Shown here: positions 1 through 8,290 of the stretch, piece after piece
Layout of the letters: every line of letters begins with the position of its first letter
Position numbering within the stretch: position 1 is the stretch's first letter
NCBI GenBank assembly: GCA_019594055.1
Contig: JAFDTY010000003.1
Span: 1-45,109, forward strand
Direction: 5' to 3'
Origin: Candidatus Haladaptatiplasma halalkaliphilum
GTDB lineage: Archaea; Thermoplasmatota; Thermoplasmata; Halarchaeoplasmatales; Halarchaeoplasmataceae
DNA: 45,109 bases
Program-made: the position numbers and the translations under genes
The notes under the pieces: generated by a model
Told to the model about the DNA's origin: nothing
Database searches by the model: none
The model's input: the letters and a program-made list of their open reading frames with translations, nothing else

Positions 1-1616
1 AGGAACCTCCCGCAGGGCCGAACGAGGAAGCCATGGACGTGTCCCTAAAGATGGCTCTCTTGATGAATGCCAAGGTGCTCGACGAGATACAATTCATGAG
101 GAAGATAGTCATCGACGGTTCCAACACCACGGGGTTCCAGAGAACCGGCCTCCTTGCGGTCAACGGAATCATCGAGGTGAATGGAAAAGAGATAGGGATA
201 CCATCCATCTGCATCGAGGAGGACGCCGCCCGTATCATAGATGAAAAGAAAGGGGTGAAAACGTACAGGCTGGATAGATTGGGTATACCACTTATAGAGA
301 TAGTGACCACCCCGGTGATCGAGAGTCCAGAAGAAGCAAGGGATGTTGCCCAGACCATAGGCGGACTGCTCCGTGCCACCCGCATGGTCAAGAGGGGTCT
401 GGGCACCATACGTGAAGATGTTAACATATCCATAACCAGGGGTGCCAGGGTGGAGATAAAGGGTGTGCAGGACCTCAGGATGCTTCCGGAATACGTAAGG
501 GAAGAGGTACAAAGGCAGGGTCGTCTCCTGAATGCAAGGGAAATACTGGTGAAAAGGAATGCCAAACCGGATACCAGGATAGTCGAGCTCACATCCGTGT
601 TCGAGAACACGGGATGCAAGGTCATATCCCCGAACATAAAGAAGGGCAAGGGCGTCTACGGCATACGCCTAAGGGGTTTTTCGGGTACATTGAGGGGGAA
701 ATGGGGGGAGGGCATCCTGGGGCCCGAGCTTGCATCCCATGCGAGAATAGCAGGTGTATCGGGCATATTCCACAGCGATGAGCTTCCGGGCTTCGGTATA
801 ACACAAGGGGAGATCAACCGGGTGGTCAAGTTACTCTCGGTGGAAAAGAACGACGCCTTCGTAATGGTCTGTGACGGTAAGGAAAGGGCAAGGAAGGCAA
901 TAAAGTTGGTATTCCGGCGGGCGAAAACCGCCCTTGAGGGCGTACCCGAAGAGACCAGGAACGCACGACTGGACGGTACGACAGTGTATTCCAGACCCCT
1001 ATCCGGGGGTGCAAGGATGTACCCCGAGACGGACATACCCCCTTATGCCATCGACCCGGAGCGTCTGGAAAAGCTCAGCGGGGAACTGCCCGAAACACCC
1101 GAGCAGCGGGTAAAACGATACCAGGTTGATTACGGGCTGAATCGTGAACAGACCATACAGTTGTTCAGAAAGGGCTACGATATGGTGTTCGAGGATATCG
1201 CAGATGCCTACGGAAATCCCAGTGTGGTGGCCAATACATTCCTGCAATCATACCCCCAACTGGAGAAGGAAGGCTACGAACCCTCGGTGATAGAAGAGGA
1301 ACAACTGAAGGAACTCTTCAAAGGGTTGAACCGGGATGAGTTCGCCAAGGAAGGGATACCCGAATTGCTGAAGTACATGAGCAGGGGTAAGAGCATGGAG
1401 GAGGCCCTGAAGGAGGCCGGCATAGAAGGTGTGGACATGGTCCATGTAAGAAAAAGGATAGGTGCCATACTGGATGAAAGGCATGATTTCATCAAGGAAA
1501 GGGGAATATCAGCCCTGGGTCCATTGATGGGCGTGGTGATGAAGGAGTTCCGTGGCAAGGTGGACGGCAAGAGGTTAAGTTCGATACTGAAGGAGGAGCT
1601 GCTCAAGAGGGTTTGA
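1..1616 (+). CDS. gatE: Glutamyl-tRNA(Gln) amidotransferase subunit E, 5'-truncated by window edge
   Basis: GatE works with GatD in the archaeal-only GatDE complex, which converts misacylated Glu-tRNA(Gln) to Gln-tRNA(Gln) in the cytoplasm. The frame is open from base 3 through the ATG at 33, so that ATG is internal and the gene begins before the window. About 537 residues are present, against roughly 620-630 for the family, so about 90 N-terminal residues are missing. Visible hallmarks are the GatB/GatE core (motifs VIDGSNTTGFQRT and RLGIPLIEIVTTP), the archaeal GAD-like insertion with GFSGTLRG and GITQGEI, and the YqeY-like helical tail ending ELLKRV. The stop lies one base before the next ATG, suggesting a shared transcript with the HEAT protein. 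GatB is the alternative but lacks the central insertion. Confidence 0.96.
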   Translation, partial: EPPAGPNEEAMDVSLKMALLMNAKVLDEIQFMRKIVIDGSNTTGFQRTGLLAVNGIIEVNGKEIGIPSICIEEDAARIIDEKKGVKTYRLDRLGIPLIEIVTTPVIESPEEARDVAQTIGGLLRATRMVKRGLGTIREDVNISITRGARVEIKGVQDLRMLPEYVREEVQRQGRLLNAREILVKRNAKPDTRIVELTSVFENTGCKVISPNIKKGKGVYGIRLRGFSGTLRGKWGEGILGPELASHARIAGVSGIFHSDELPGFGITQGEINRVVKLLSVEKNDAFVMVCDGKERARKAIKLVFRRAKTALEGVPEETRNARLDGTTVYSRPLSGGARMYPETDIPPYAIDPERLEKLSGELPETPEQRVKRYQVDYGLNREQTIQLFRKGYDMVFEDIADAYGNPSVVANTFLQSYPQLEKEGYEPSVIEEEQLKELFKGLNRDEFAKEGIPELLKYMSRGKSMEEALKEAGIEGVDMVHVRKRIGAILDERHDFIKERGISALGPLMGVVMKEFRGKVDGKRLSSILKEELLKRV

Positions 1617-1617
1617 G

Positions 1618-2970
1618 ATGGGTAGGGATAACGAGCAGGAGCTGGATACCCTTGCGGGTAGGTTGAGGAACGGGAACGCCGACGAAAGGGCCGAGTCGGC
1701 AAAGGCCTTGGGTTTGCTCGGTGACCCGGGAGCGGAAAAATATCTGGTAAAGTCCCTTGAGGACGAGGACGAGACAGTGCGGTCCAATTCCGCCCTTGCA
1801 CTGGGGCAGATAGGATGCAATGCAAGTATATTGACGGAAACACTGTCCGACGATTCCTGGCAGGTGAGGCATGACGGTGTAATCGCCTTTGGTCGTGTTG
1901 CCTCCCGGGAACACATGGACAAGGTCATCCCCTTGACAAAAGATCAGGTTAAAGAGGTGAGGGAACAGGCCATAAGAACGCTGGCAAGGATAGGTGGCAT
2001 CCGGGCACTGCCCGCGGTACTGGATTACATGGCGGATGCGGGGCCCGTGCCGGAAGTCGCAGAGGCACTGGACATGGTCCATTCCCCGGAGACCGTGAAA
2101 CCCCTTACCGAACTTTACCATCAGGGAGATCAACATGTCCGGGAGATAGTCGTCAAGGCACTGGGTAGATACCGTACCGGTGAAGCCGTCGATACCCTCA
2201 TAACCGCCCTTGGAGATGGTAGCTGGAGGATCAGGGAGGAGGCAGCTGCCGCCCTTGGTGATTTTCAGGATGAGAGGATACTTTCACATCTTGTCAAACG
2301 CCTGAGCGACGATAATTCATACGTGGTGGAGAAGACCCTGAAGAGTATTGGGAAACTCGGGGACGAAAGGGTGGTCGAAAGGATAAAAAAGATGCTTGAA
2401 CATGAAGATGCATCGGTAAGGGCCGCAGCCTCCGAAGCGCTCGGTATGATAGGGGGTGAAGCCGCCGTGGAAACCCTCCTTTCCATGCTTCACGCCGAAA
2501 GGAATCCCATGGTAGTTTGGTCCGTGGCGGATGCCCTGGGTGCCGCGGCAAGAGGTACGAAAACACCCCGCATAGGAAAGGAGATGAAAAATGCACCGGA
2601 TGATCACGCGTGTGTATTGGCCGTGGCCCTGGGGAACGCTGGAGACCCCGATTCGGTCGACATATTGTTAAAGGGTATGGTACATCCAAGCTGGAAGTTC
2701 AGGCAAAAGTCAGTGGAAGCGATCACAAAGGTGGATCTGACAGGATCGAGTGAAACAAGGTTGAAAAGGGTGGTAAAATCACTTGAAAAGGCCCTTTCCG
2801 ACCCGGACAGATGGGTGCGAGTTTCCGCGGCGAAGACTCTGGGGGACATGGCCACCAGGGACCATTTGGAAGGGCACCGGGATCATATGTTGAAGATACT
2901 TGCTGCAAGATCGAAGAAGGAGAGTGACCAGGACGTTTTAGCCGCCTTGAAAGATAGTATCTCACGGTAA
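1618..2970 (+). CDS. HEAT-repeat (PBS lyase-type) protein
   Basis: This 450-residue soluble protein is built almost entirely of about 30-residue helical HEAT repeats. The recurring signature is an Asp- and Val-rich turn followed by an Ala-Leu-Gly segment, as in SAKALGLLGD, NSALALGQIG, EAAAALGDFQD, AASEALGMIGG and SAAKTLGDMA. Such solenoids are protein-binding scaffolds; PBS-lyase HEAT repeats were named for phycobiliprotein lyases, but in archaea the partner is normally unknown. There is no catalytic motif, signal peptide or membrane segment. The ATG at 1618 follows the gatE stop by one base, with GGAGGAG inside the gatE end as ribosome binding site, so the two genes are probably translationally coupled. 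Function beyond scaffolding cannot be read from the sequence. Confidence 0.9.
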   Translation: MGRDNEQELDTLAGRLRNGNADERAESAKALGLLGDPGAEKYLVKSLEDEDETVRSNSALALGQIGCNASILTETLSDDSWQVRHDGVIAFGRVASREHMDKVIPLTKDQVKEVREQAIRTLARIGGIRALPAVLDYMADAGPVPEVAEALDMVHSPETVKPLTELYHQGDQHVREIVVKALGRYRTGEAVDTLITALGDGSWRIREEAAAALGDFQDERILSHLVKRLSDDNSYVVEKTLKSIGKLGDERVVERIKKMLEHEDASVRAAASEALGMIGGEAAVETLLSMLHAERNPMVVWSVADALGAAARGTKTPRIGKEMKNAPDDHACVLAVALGNAGDPDSVDILLKGMVHPSWKFRQKSVEAITKVDLTGSSETRLKRVVKSLEKALSDPDRWVRVSAAKTLGDMATRDHLEGHRDHMLKILAARSKKESDQDVLAALKDSISR

Positions 2971-2983
2971 AGGCTTCAAAAAG

Positions 2984-2991
2984 TTATTATA
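2984..2991 (+). promoter_or_regulatory. TATA box for the PrsW-like gene
   Basis: TTATTATA centred 27 bases before the ATG at 3015. This spacing places transcription start at or next to the ATG, so the mRNA is probably leaderless. It also argues for ATG 3015 over the upstream GTG at 2997. Confidence 0.5.
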
Positions 2992-3014
2992 GCTCAGTGC
3001 TTTCGAAAATTTTG

Positions 3015-3767
3015 ATGGTTCAAAATACGATAATCCTCATCGTAGTTCTCCTTTCCGCGGCCTTCATCCCATCCCTTATTTACATGGTATGGATCAGGAA
3101 CACCGAAAGGTACGGAAAGGTGAGCTGGGGTGACATGGCCAAGATGTTCCTGTGGGGTGCGGTGGTCGCGGTTATCATGGCCGTCATACTTTCCATAATC
3201 TTCATCAATGTTCTCTCCACGGATTATCTTCAGAGGGAATACGAACCCCTCCAGGATCCCACGGTCATGACCCTTGTCATAGTGTGTGTGGTGGCCCCCA
3301 TCGTTGAGGAGTTCACCAAGGTCCTCGGACTTTTTACCGTTAAGGATTCCATATTCGAGCTGGAGGACGGATTGGTACTGGGTGCCGGTTCGGGCCTGGG
3401 CTTTGCAGCCACTGAGAACCTGCTCTACGAAAGCAACGCCCTGTTCCAGCACGGCGTCCAGGCCTTCATCGTGGTGGTCATCCTGAGAAGCATAGCAAGT
3501 ACGTTGCTGCACGGTAGCGCCAGCGCCGTTGCGGGGTACGGAGTATCCCGGACACTGTTGACCGGTCGTTATTCGGTGATACCCTATTATTTTGTGGCCG
3601 TGTTGATGCACGGGGGCTTCAATTACTTGGCCTCGGTGGGTCTGATCTACGGTGGCAACATTCCAGTGATCGCCCTTGTGGCCGCCCTGTTCTTCTCGGT
3701 GATAGCCTTCAAAATAGTAAGACGCAAGATAACCGACCTTGACGAGGATTTTACGTACTACGGATGA
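3015..3767 (+). CDS. PrsW family intramembrane metalloprotease-like protein
   Basis: This 250-residue polytopic membrane protein has about seven to eight hydrophobic segments. It carries the motifs of the PrsW/CPBP-like superfamily: an EExxK element in APIVEEFTK, a GFAATEN segment, and two conserved histidines in LLHGSAS and LMHGGFNY. These Glu and His residues are the expected metal and catalytic positions. PrsW in Bacillus cleaves the anti-sigma factor RsiW; archaeal homologues have no established substrate, so only membrane proteolysis can be proposed. The start is set at ATG 3015 because a TATA box lies 27 bases upstream; GTG 2997 would add six residues. The C-terminus ends shortly after a cationic VRRK stretch, consistent with a cytoplasmic tail. 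It is followed by the decarboxylase gene only four bases after its stop. Confidence 0.85.
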   Translation: MVQNTIILIVVLLSAAFIPSLIYMVWIRNTERYGKVSWGDMAKMFLWGAVVAVIMAVILSIIFINVLSTDYLQREYEPLQDPTVMTLVIVCVVAPIVEEFTKVLGLFTVKDSIFELEDGLVLGAGSGLGFAATENLLYESNALFQHGVQAFIVVVILRSIASTLLHGSASAVAGYGVSRTLLTGRYSVIPYYFVAVLMHGGFNYLASVGLIYGGNIPVIALVAALFFSVIAFKIVRRKITDLDEDFTYYG

Positions 3768-3771
3768 TGAT

Positions 3772-4908
3772 ATGATGAACGCAAAATTTCCCGAGAAAGG
3801 AACTGAAAAAGACCAGGTGTTGTCCATTATAGATAAGATAAGGAGGATGAACCTGGAGTATTCCTACGGACGTGTGTTCGGTTCCATGTGCACGAAACCC
3901 CATGACATCGCCCTCCGGGTCCACGGCATGTTCCTCGAGGCGAACCTCGGTAACCCCGGCCTGTGCAGAGGGGTCCTCGAACTACAGAATGAGATACACG
4001 GTGCCATCGGTGAACTCATCAACGCCCCGGGGGACTATGAAGTGCTCACCACAGGGGGCGGTACCGAGGGAAATATTCTAGCTCTTTGGCAGGCGAGAAA
4101 GGAATCCGGCAGGAAAACGGTATTGCTCCCTACGAGTGCCCATTTTTCATTTCTCAAGGCCTGTGACCTTTTGGATATGAAACCGGTCTATATACCCATG
4201 AACGAAGATTATCTACCCGATCTCGATGCCCTGGAAGGCATGATAGATGATAATACGGCAGCCGTGGTCGGTGTTGCGGGCACCACGGAATTAGGTCTGG
4301 TGGAGCCCATAAGAGAGATGGCGGACATATGCGGCGACATACATCTCCATGTTGACGCTGCCTTCGGGGGCCTGGTGATCCCTTTCCTAAGGGAACTGGG
4401 CCGCGATATACCGGATTTCGATTTTGTTATAGAGGGTGTTGACTCTGTCACCATAGATCCTCACAAGATGGGTTTTTCCACCATACCCCTCGGATTGTAT
4501 TACTCGAGACGGCGGTTTCCCGTATCCGTGGAATCGCCCTACCTCAGCGGCGACAGGCAGCGAACCCTCAGGGGAACCAGGACCAGTGCTTCCATACCCG
4601 CATATTGGACAACGATAAAACTGCTTGGAAAGGAGGGGTACAGGGCGCTGGTTGCCAGATGCATGGAAAACACGGAATATCTAGTGGAATCCATGGTTTC
4701 TCTCGGTATGGAACCCATAGTCGAACCGGTGATGAACATAGCATCTTTCCATCATACGGAAGCACAACGGATAGTGAGGGAAATGGAGGCAAAGGGTTGG
4801 AACATATCGAGAACGGTGAATCCTCCCGGCCTGAGGTTCGTGATCATGCCCCATGTTGATAGGGCGAACATCGATCATATGAGAGAAGAGCTTGCAAAGG
4901 TGATCTGA
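3772..4908 (+). CDS. mfnA: PLP-dependent L-aspartate/L-tyrosine decarboxylase (MfnA family)
   Basis: This 378-residue group II decarboxylase belongs to the archaeal MfnA family. Visible landmarks are the PLP-phosphate loop TTGGGTEGN, the cofactor-contact segment HVDAAFGG, and the Schiff-base lysine K232 in DPHKMGF. In methanogens MfnA makes tyramine for methanofuran. In other archaea the same family decarboxylates aspartate to beta-alanine for coenzyme A. No methanofuran genes are seen here, so aspartate decarboxylase is the more likely role, but substrate cannot be settled by eye. The frame is open upstream to a TTG at 3739 inside the PrsW gene; ATG 3772 (or 3775) is preferred because it follows that gene's stop and matches the family N-terminus. 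The stop overlaps the dph2 start as ATGA. Confidence 0.9.
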   Translation: MMNAKFPEKGTEKDQVLSIIDKIRRMNLEYSYGRVFGSMCTKPHDIALRVHGMFLEANLGNPGLCRGVLELQNEIHGAIGELINAPGDYEVLTTGGGTEGNILALWQARKESGRKTVLLPTSAHFSFLKACDLLDMKPVYIPMNEDYLPDLDALEGMIDDNTAAVVGVAGTTELGLVEPIREMADICGDIHLHVDAAFGGLVIPFLRELGRDIPDFDFVIEGVDSVTIDPHKMGFSTIPLGLYYSRRRFPVSVESPYLSGDRQRTLRGTRTSASIPAYWTTIKLLGKEGYRALVARCMENTEYLVESMVSLGMEPIVEPVMNIASFHHTEAQRIVREMEAKGWNISRTVNPPGLRFVIMPHVDRANIDHMREELAKVI

Positions 4909-5876
4909 TGACCGTCACCGTGGGTGGATTCGAATTCGACATTGAAGGGATGAACGAGAAACTGAAAAGGGAGGGCATCGGGAAAATACTCCTTCAGGTA
5001 CCAGACGGTTTGAGGAGAAAAATCGGTGTGTTCCAGGATGCCATAGAGGCGGAAGTGACTGTGTGGGGTGGTACATGTTACGGTGCATGCGATCTACCCT
5101 TGGATATAGGTGAATCCGAAGCCCTGGTCCATGTTGGTCATACGGAGATACCTGGTTTAAAAGTGGATTATCCGGTATTCTATGTAGAGGGACGTAACAC
5201 CGTCTCCAGACCACACCCCCAAGATTTATCCGAAATGATGGTGGGAGAAGTCGCCCTCTATTCAACGGTCCAGTATCTTGAGCAGATGGACAGTGTGGCT
5301 CGGTATCTGGAGGATAGGGGGTGTACCGTGGCGATCGGAAAGGGTGATGACCGAATAAAGTATCCGGGTCAGCTGCTGGGATGTAATTTTTCCGCAAGGG
5401 TGGACGGTGCGCTCACTCACCTGTACGTGGGAACCGGACGATTTCACCCCCTGGGTCTGTCACTTTCCCTAAAAAAGGAAGTATTGATATTCGACCCCGT
5501 TACCGGTGAGATGGGCAGTACCTATCCGGATGCGGACAGGATGATAAGGAGGCGGTTTGCCACGATACAGCGGATACGTGAGAGCACCCGAACAGGCATA
5601 ATTGTTTCTCAGAAGCAGGGTCAGAGACGGTTTGATACCGCCAGAGATATGTGTCGATTGTGTGAGGTGCACTGCACCGTGGTCGAATTTGACGAGATAG
5701 AGCCCCACCTAGTGGACTCTTTTGATTGGGACGGACTGGTGAACACAGCATGTCCGAGATTGGCCCTGGACGATTCCATACGGTTCGAGGATCCCGTGGT
5801 CACACCCGTGGAGTACATCATCGCTCAAGGCGAAATGGACTGGGAGGACTGGACCATGGACGAGATAAAGGGTTGA
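4908..5876 (+). CDS. dph2: 2-(3-amino-3-carboxypropyl)histidine synthase (diphthamide biosynthesis, Dph2)
   Basis: The enzyme transfers the 3-amino-3-carboxypropyl group of SAM to the conserved histidine of elongation factor 2, the first step of diphthamide formation. It uses a non-canonical radical-SAM [4Fe-4S] cluster. The 322-residue protein has the three cluster cysteines in the three homologous domains: C57 in GGTCYGACD, C159 in LLGCNF and C282 in NTACPRL. The N-terminal ILLQVPDGLR is the typical family opening. The start overlaps the decarboxylase stop (ATGA), indicating an operon and translational coupling, although the two pathways are not obviously related. It ends one base before the convergent RAM-domain gene. 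Confidence 0.95.
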   Translation: MTVTVGGFEFDIEGMNEKLKREGIGKILLQVPDGLRRKIGVFQDAIEAEVTVWGGTCYGACDLPLDIGESEALVHVGHTEIPGLKVDYPVFYVEGRNTVSRPHPQDLSEMMVGEVALYSTVQYLEQMDSVARYLEDRGCTVAIGKGDDRIKYPGQLLGCNFSARVDGALTHLYVGTGRFHPLGLSLSLKKEVLIFDPVTGEMGSTYPDADRMIRRRFATIQRIRESTRTGIIVSQKQGQRRFDTARDMCRLCEVHCTVVEFDEIEPHLVDSFDWDGLVNTACPRLALDDSIRFEDPVVTPVEYIIAQGEMDWEDWTMDEIKG

Positions 5877-5877
5877 T

Positions 5878-6225
5878 TCAGACCTTCGAACTGTCGTAAT
5901 CGATGACCACGCCTCTCTCCTTGTAAGTGGTCACTATCATCATGCTTTTCACATTCTCTATGCCGGGCAGGTTGGATGCCTTTCTGATGAGAAAATCTTT
6001 CATATGGTCATAGTCCATGAATCGTGCTTTCAGGATAAGGTCCACATCACCCGTTACAAGGAAAATATCCTCAATATTCTCGTATTCGGAGAGCTTTTCC
6101 GCCACCTGATCTATCTGCTTGGTATCTACATTGAGGGTTATTATCAAGCTTACACCTCTACCCTGGTAGTAGTTGGATAATACCTCATCGTACTCTTCGT
6201 TTTTTTCCAAATTCATTTTTACCAT
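5878..6225 (-). CDS. Stand-alone AsnC/Lrp-type RAM (ligand-binding) domain protein
   Basis: This 115-residue protein matches the C-terminal effector-binding half of Lrp/AsnC regulators. It has the beta-alpha-beta-beta-alpha-beta pattern with VSLIITLNVD, a helix, IEDIFLVTGDVDLILKA, a helix beginning MKDFLIRK, and the strand ENVKSMMIVT. The GDVD/GDYD-like turn is the family hallmark. No helix-turn-helix is present: only about 24 charged residues precede the domain, and there is no frame for an HTH upstream. Such SARD proteins bind amino acids and can modify full-length Lrp oligomers; the ligand here is unknown. It is convergent with dph2 and lies just downstream of the 55-residue small gene, possibly co-transcribed with it. 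Confidence 0.85.
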   Translation of the reverse strand: MVKMNLEKNEEYDEVLSNYYQGRGVSLIITLNVDTKQIDQVAEKLSEYENIEDIFLVTGDVDLILKARFMDYDHMKDFLIRKASNLPGIENVKSMMIVTTYKERGVVIDYDSSKV

Positions 6226-6267
6226 CTCTCTTTGGGATTAAATACGGTTGTGACGCATCAAAGATGA

Positions 6268-6435
6268 TCATAGTGTATTTTCTATTTCCTCCTGAATGTC
6301 TTCGTAGACCTGATGAATAAGGCTTTCAAAATCCGTGTTCTCATATTCAACATATCTTCCGAGTCCGACCTGTATCTTAGCCCGATACGCTTTTTCTTCT
6401 TTTACTATTTCGATAGAGCATAGGATTTCTTCCAT
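6268..6435 (-). CDS. Small acidic hypothetical protein, 55 residues
   Basis: A complete small ORF running from ATG (6435) to TGA (6268). It starts MEEILCSIEIVKEEKAYRA and ends QEEIENTL. The predicted pattern is two beta strands (a short EIVKEEKAYRAKIQVGLG hairpin) followed by a long amphipathic helix, a compact alpha/beta fold. It is acidic and has no membrane segment. Support for reality comes from a clear TATA box at 6473-6480 placed about 38 bases before the ATG, a start-to-stop frame filling the gap between that promoter and the RAM gene, and the 42-base spacing to the next gene on the same strand. I do not recognise the family. Confidence 0.7.
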   Translation of the reverse strand: MEEILCSIEIVKEEKAYRAKIQVGLGRYVEYENTDFESLIHQVYEDIQEEIENTL

Positions 6436-6472
6436 CCAGACACCTCGATTTGCCGTATCAATATAGAGGACA

Positions 6473-6480
6473 TATATAAA
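6473..6480 (-). promoter_or_regulatory. TATA box for the 55-residue gene and RAM-domain gene
   Basis: On the minus strand this reads TTTATATA, predicting a transcript start near 6450, about 15 bases before the ATG at 6435. It is back-to-back with the S6e promoter at 6550-6557. Confidence 0.55.
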
Positions 6481-6549
6481 CCTTGCTTAGGGTCACCAGC
6501 CAGGTTACTGTCCGGCATTCGGGGAAGGTAACAGGGTCATGCGCCAAAG

Positions 6550-6557
6550 TTTTATAG
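6550..6557 (+). promoter_or_regulatory. TATA box for the rps6e-aif2g operon
   Basis: TTTTATAG with an expected transcript start near 6579, leaving a leader of about 22 bases before the ATG at 6602. Confidence 0.5.
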
Positions 6558-6601
6558 TAGTAACATATAATCCACCCTCGTACAAACAAAGGTGTATCCA
6601 A

Positions 6602-6997
6602 ATGGCAGAACTTCAGGTTGTAATAGCTGACCCAAAAGAAGGTAAGAGCTACCAGACGAAAGTGGAAAAGACCCATTTAGCCAGATTGGTGGGGCTAAGA
6701 ATAGGTGACGAGATAGATGGCATATTCGTGGGTCTTCCGGGTTACAAACTGGTCATCACCGGTGGCAGTGACATAGATGGATTCCCCATGAAAAAGGGAA
6801 TACCTGGGCCCGGTAGGAAGAAGATAATGGGGAAGGGAGGCATAGGATTCAAGTCCAATCCCAACAACATCAGAATGAAAAAGATGGTAAGGGGTAATAC
6901 CATCTCGCAAAATATCGCCCAATTGAACATGAAGGTGACGGAGTACGGCCCCAGAAATATTCCTGACCTTTTTGAGAGTGGGAAGGGAGATAACTGA
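6602..6997 (+). CDS. rps6e: 30S ribosomal protein S6e
   Basis: This 131-residue small-subunit ribosomal protein has the archaeal/eukaryotic S6e pattern. It opens ELQVVIADPKEGKSYQTKVE, then GLRIGDEIDG, the hallmark KLVITGGSDIDGFPMKKG, and a basic segment after RKKIMGKGGIGFKSN. Archaeal S6e is about 125-135 residues and lacks the long phosphorylated C-terminal helix of the eukaryotic form, as here. ATG 6602 is chosen over upstream in-frame codons (from 6539) because the protein begins at the usual S6e N-terminus and the TATA box lies within the upstream extension. The stop overlaps the aIF2 gamma start as ATGA; S6e next to aIF2 gamma is a conserved archaeal pairing. Confidence 0.96.
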   Translation: MAELQVVIADPKEGKSYQTKVEKTHLARLVGLRIGDEIDGIFVGLPGYKLVITGGSDIDGFPMKKGIPGPGRKKIMGKGGIGFKSNPNNIRMKKMVRGNTISQNIAQLNMKVTEYGPRNIPDLFESGKGDN

Positions 6998-8229
6998 TGA
7001 TCGTTCCGGAACAGCCTGAGATCAATATAGGGCTGGTGGGTCATGTCGACCATGGAAAGACAACACTTACAAAGGCACTCAGCGGAGAGTGGACGGACAG
7101 GCATTCGGAGGAAACGAAAAGAGGCATCAGCATCAGACTCGGGTATGCGGATGCAGCGTTTTTCAAATGTCCCCTGTGCCAGGGTAGCGAAGCCTACACC
7201 ACACTCGGTAAATGTATAGTTCATGATACGGAAACCAAATATTTGAGGTCTGTTTCGTTCGTGGACTCGCCTGGTCACGAAACCCTCATGGCGACCATGC
7301 TGTCGGGCGCATCCATGATGGACGGTGCTCTTCTCATAATAGGTGCAAACGAAGTCTGCCCCCAACCTCAGACCCAGGAGCATCTCATGGGTCTTGACAT
7401 ATCCGATGTTAACAACATCATCATAGTACAAAATAAGATAGACCTGGTAACTTCGACACGAGCCAAGGAAAATTACAATGAGATAAGGAATTTCATCCGG
7501 GGGACCATAGCAGAGGGTGCACCCATAATCCCCGTATCGGCACACCATGACGTTAACATAGATGCCTTGATCCATGCCATAGAGGAATACATTCCGTCAA
7601 AAGATATTGACAAGTCACAAAGTCCTCTGATGGCCATCGCCAGGTCCTTCGACATCAACCAACCGGGCATCCCCATCAAAAATATGAAAGGGGGTGTCGT
7701 GGGCGGTTGTCTCGTGCGGGGCGTACTGAAGGTAGGAGACGAGGTCGAGATCGCCCCCGGTTACAGGGTCGAATCCGGTGGTGAATCCGGTTGGGGGCGG
7801 TACATAACGACGGTCACATCTCTAACATCCGGTCAGTTTAGTCTTGACGAGGTGAGGCCCGGCGGACTGATTGGCGTGGGCACCAACCTTGACCCCGTGA
7901 TAACCAAGGCGGATTCACTGGCCGGCCACGTACTCGGGTATCCGGGAGAATTACCTCCTATCCTCGAGGAATTTGAAATGGAAACACATTTACTCAAAAG
8001 GGTGGTGGGGGTAGATAGTAACATAGAGGTTGAAAACATTAAAACTCGTGAACCTTTGATGCTCACCGTAGGTACCGCAACCACCGTTGGAGTTGTCAAT
8101 TCCGCAAGAGATGGAGAGGCGTCGGTTAAACTGAAGAGGGCGGTGTGTGCAAATAGTGGCCAAAGGATCGCAATAAGCAGGCGGATCTCCGGCAAGTGGC
8201 ATCTGTTGGGTTACGGCGTCATCAAATAA
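6997..8229 (+). CDS. eif2g: Translation initiation factor aIF2 subunit gamma
   Basis: This 410-residue GTPase is the core of the aIF2 heterotrimer that delivers Met-tRNAi to the 30S subunit. The G domain shows G1 GHVDHGKTT, switch 1 with RGISIRLGYAD, G3 DSPGHE and G4 NKID, followed by the two EF-Tu-like beta-barrels (RSFDINQPG, GGVVGGCLVRG, ending WHLLGYGVIK). The zinc knuckle in the G domain is unusual: the first half is CPLC, but the second half reads CIVH, so the set is Cys3His rather than Cys4. Gamma subunits are highly conserved, so the overall assignment is secure. It follows rps6e with an ATGA overlap and is convergent with the 5S rRNA gene. Confidence 0.97.
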   Translation: MIVPEQPEINIGLVGHVDHGKTTLTKALSGEWTDRHSEETKRGISIRLGYADAAFFKCPLCQGSEAYTTLGKCIVHDTETKYLRSVSFVDSPGHETLMATMLSGASMMDGALLIIGANEVCPQPQTQEHLMGLDISDVNNIIIVQNKIDLVTSTRAKENYNEIRNFIRGTIAEGAPIIPVSAHHDVNIDALIHAIEEYIPSKDIDKSQSPLMAIARSFDINQPGIPIKNMKGGVVGGCLVRGVLKVGDEVEIAPGYRVESGGESGWGRYITTVTSLTSGQFSLDEVRPGGLIGVGTNLDPVITKADSLAGHVLGYPGELPPILEEFEMETHLLKRVVGVDSNIEVENIKTREPLMLTVGTATTVGVVNSARDGEASVKLKRAVCANSGQRIAISRRISGKWHLLGYGVIK

Positions 8230-8285
8230 ACGCATACCAAAAGTTTACGGTTTATAAAATCTTCTAATTAACGTATAATAAAGGT

Positions 8286-8290
8286 AAAAA
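8286..8290 (-). terminator. Poly-T terminator of the 5S rRNA gene
   Basis: Five consecutive T on the minus strand immediately follow the last base of the terminal helix of the 5S RNA, a typical archaeal termination signal. Confidence 0.6.

Noticed and set aside
2994..3827. 277-codon open frame on - opposite the PrsW-like gene
   Set aside because: His/Gly/Asp-rich antisense shadow; the + strand frame has family motifs, membrane segments and a promoter.
6742..7575. 277-codon open frame on - across rps6e and aif2g
   Set aside because: It is antisense to two highly conserved genes with composition typical of a shadow frame.
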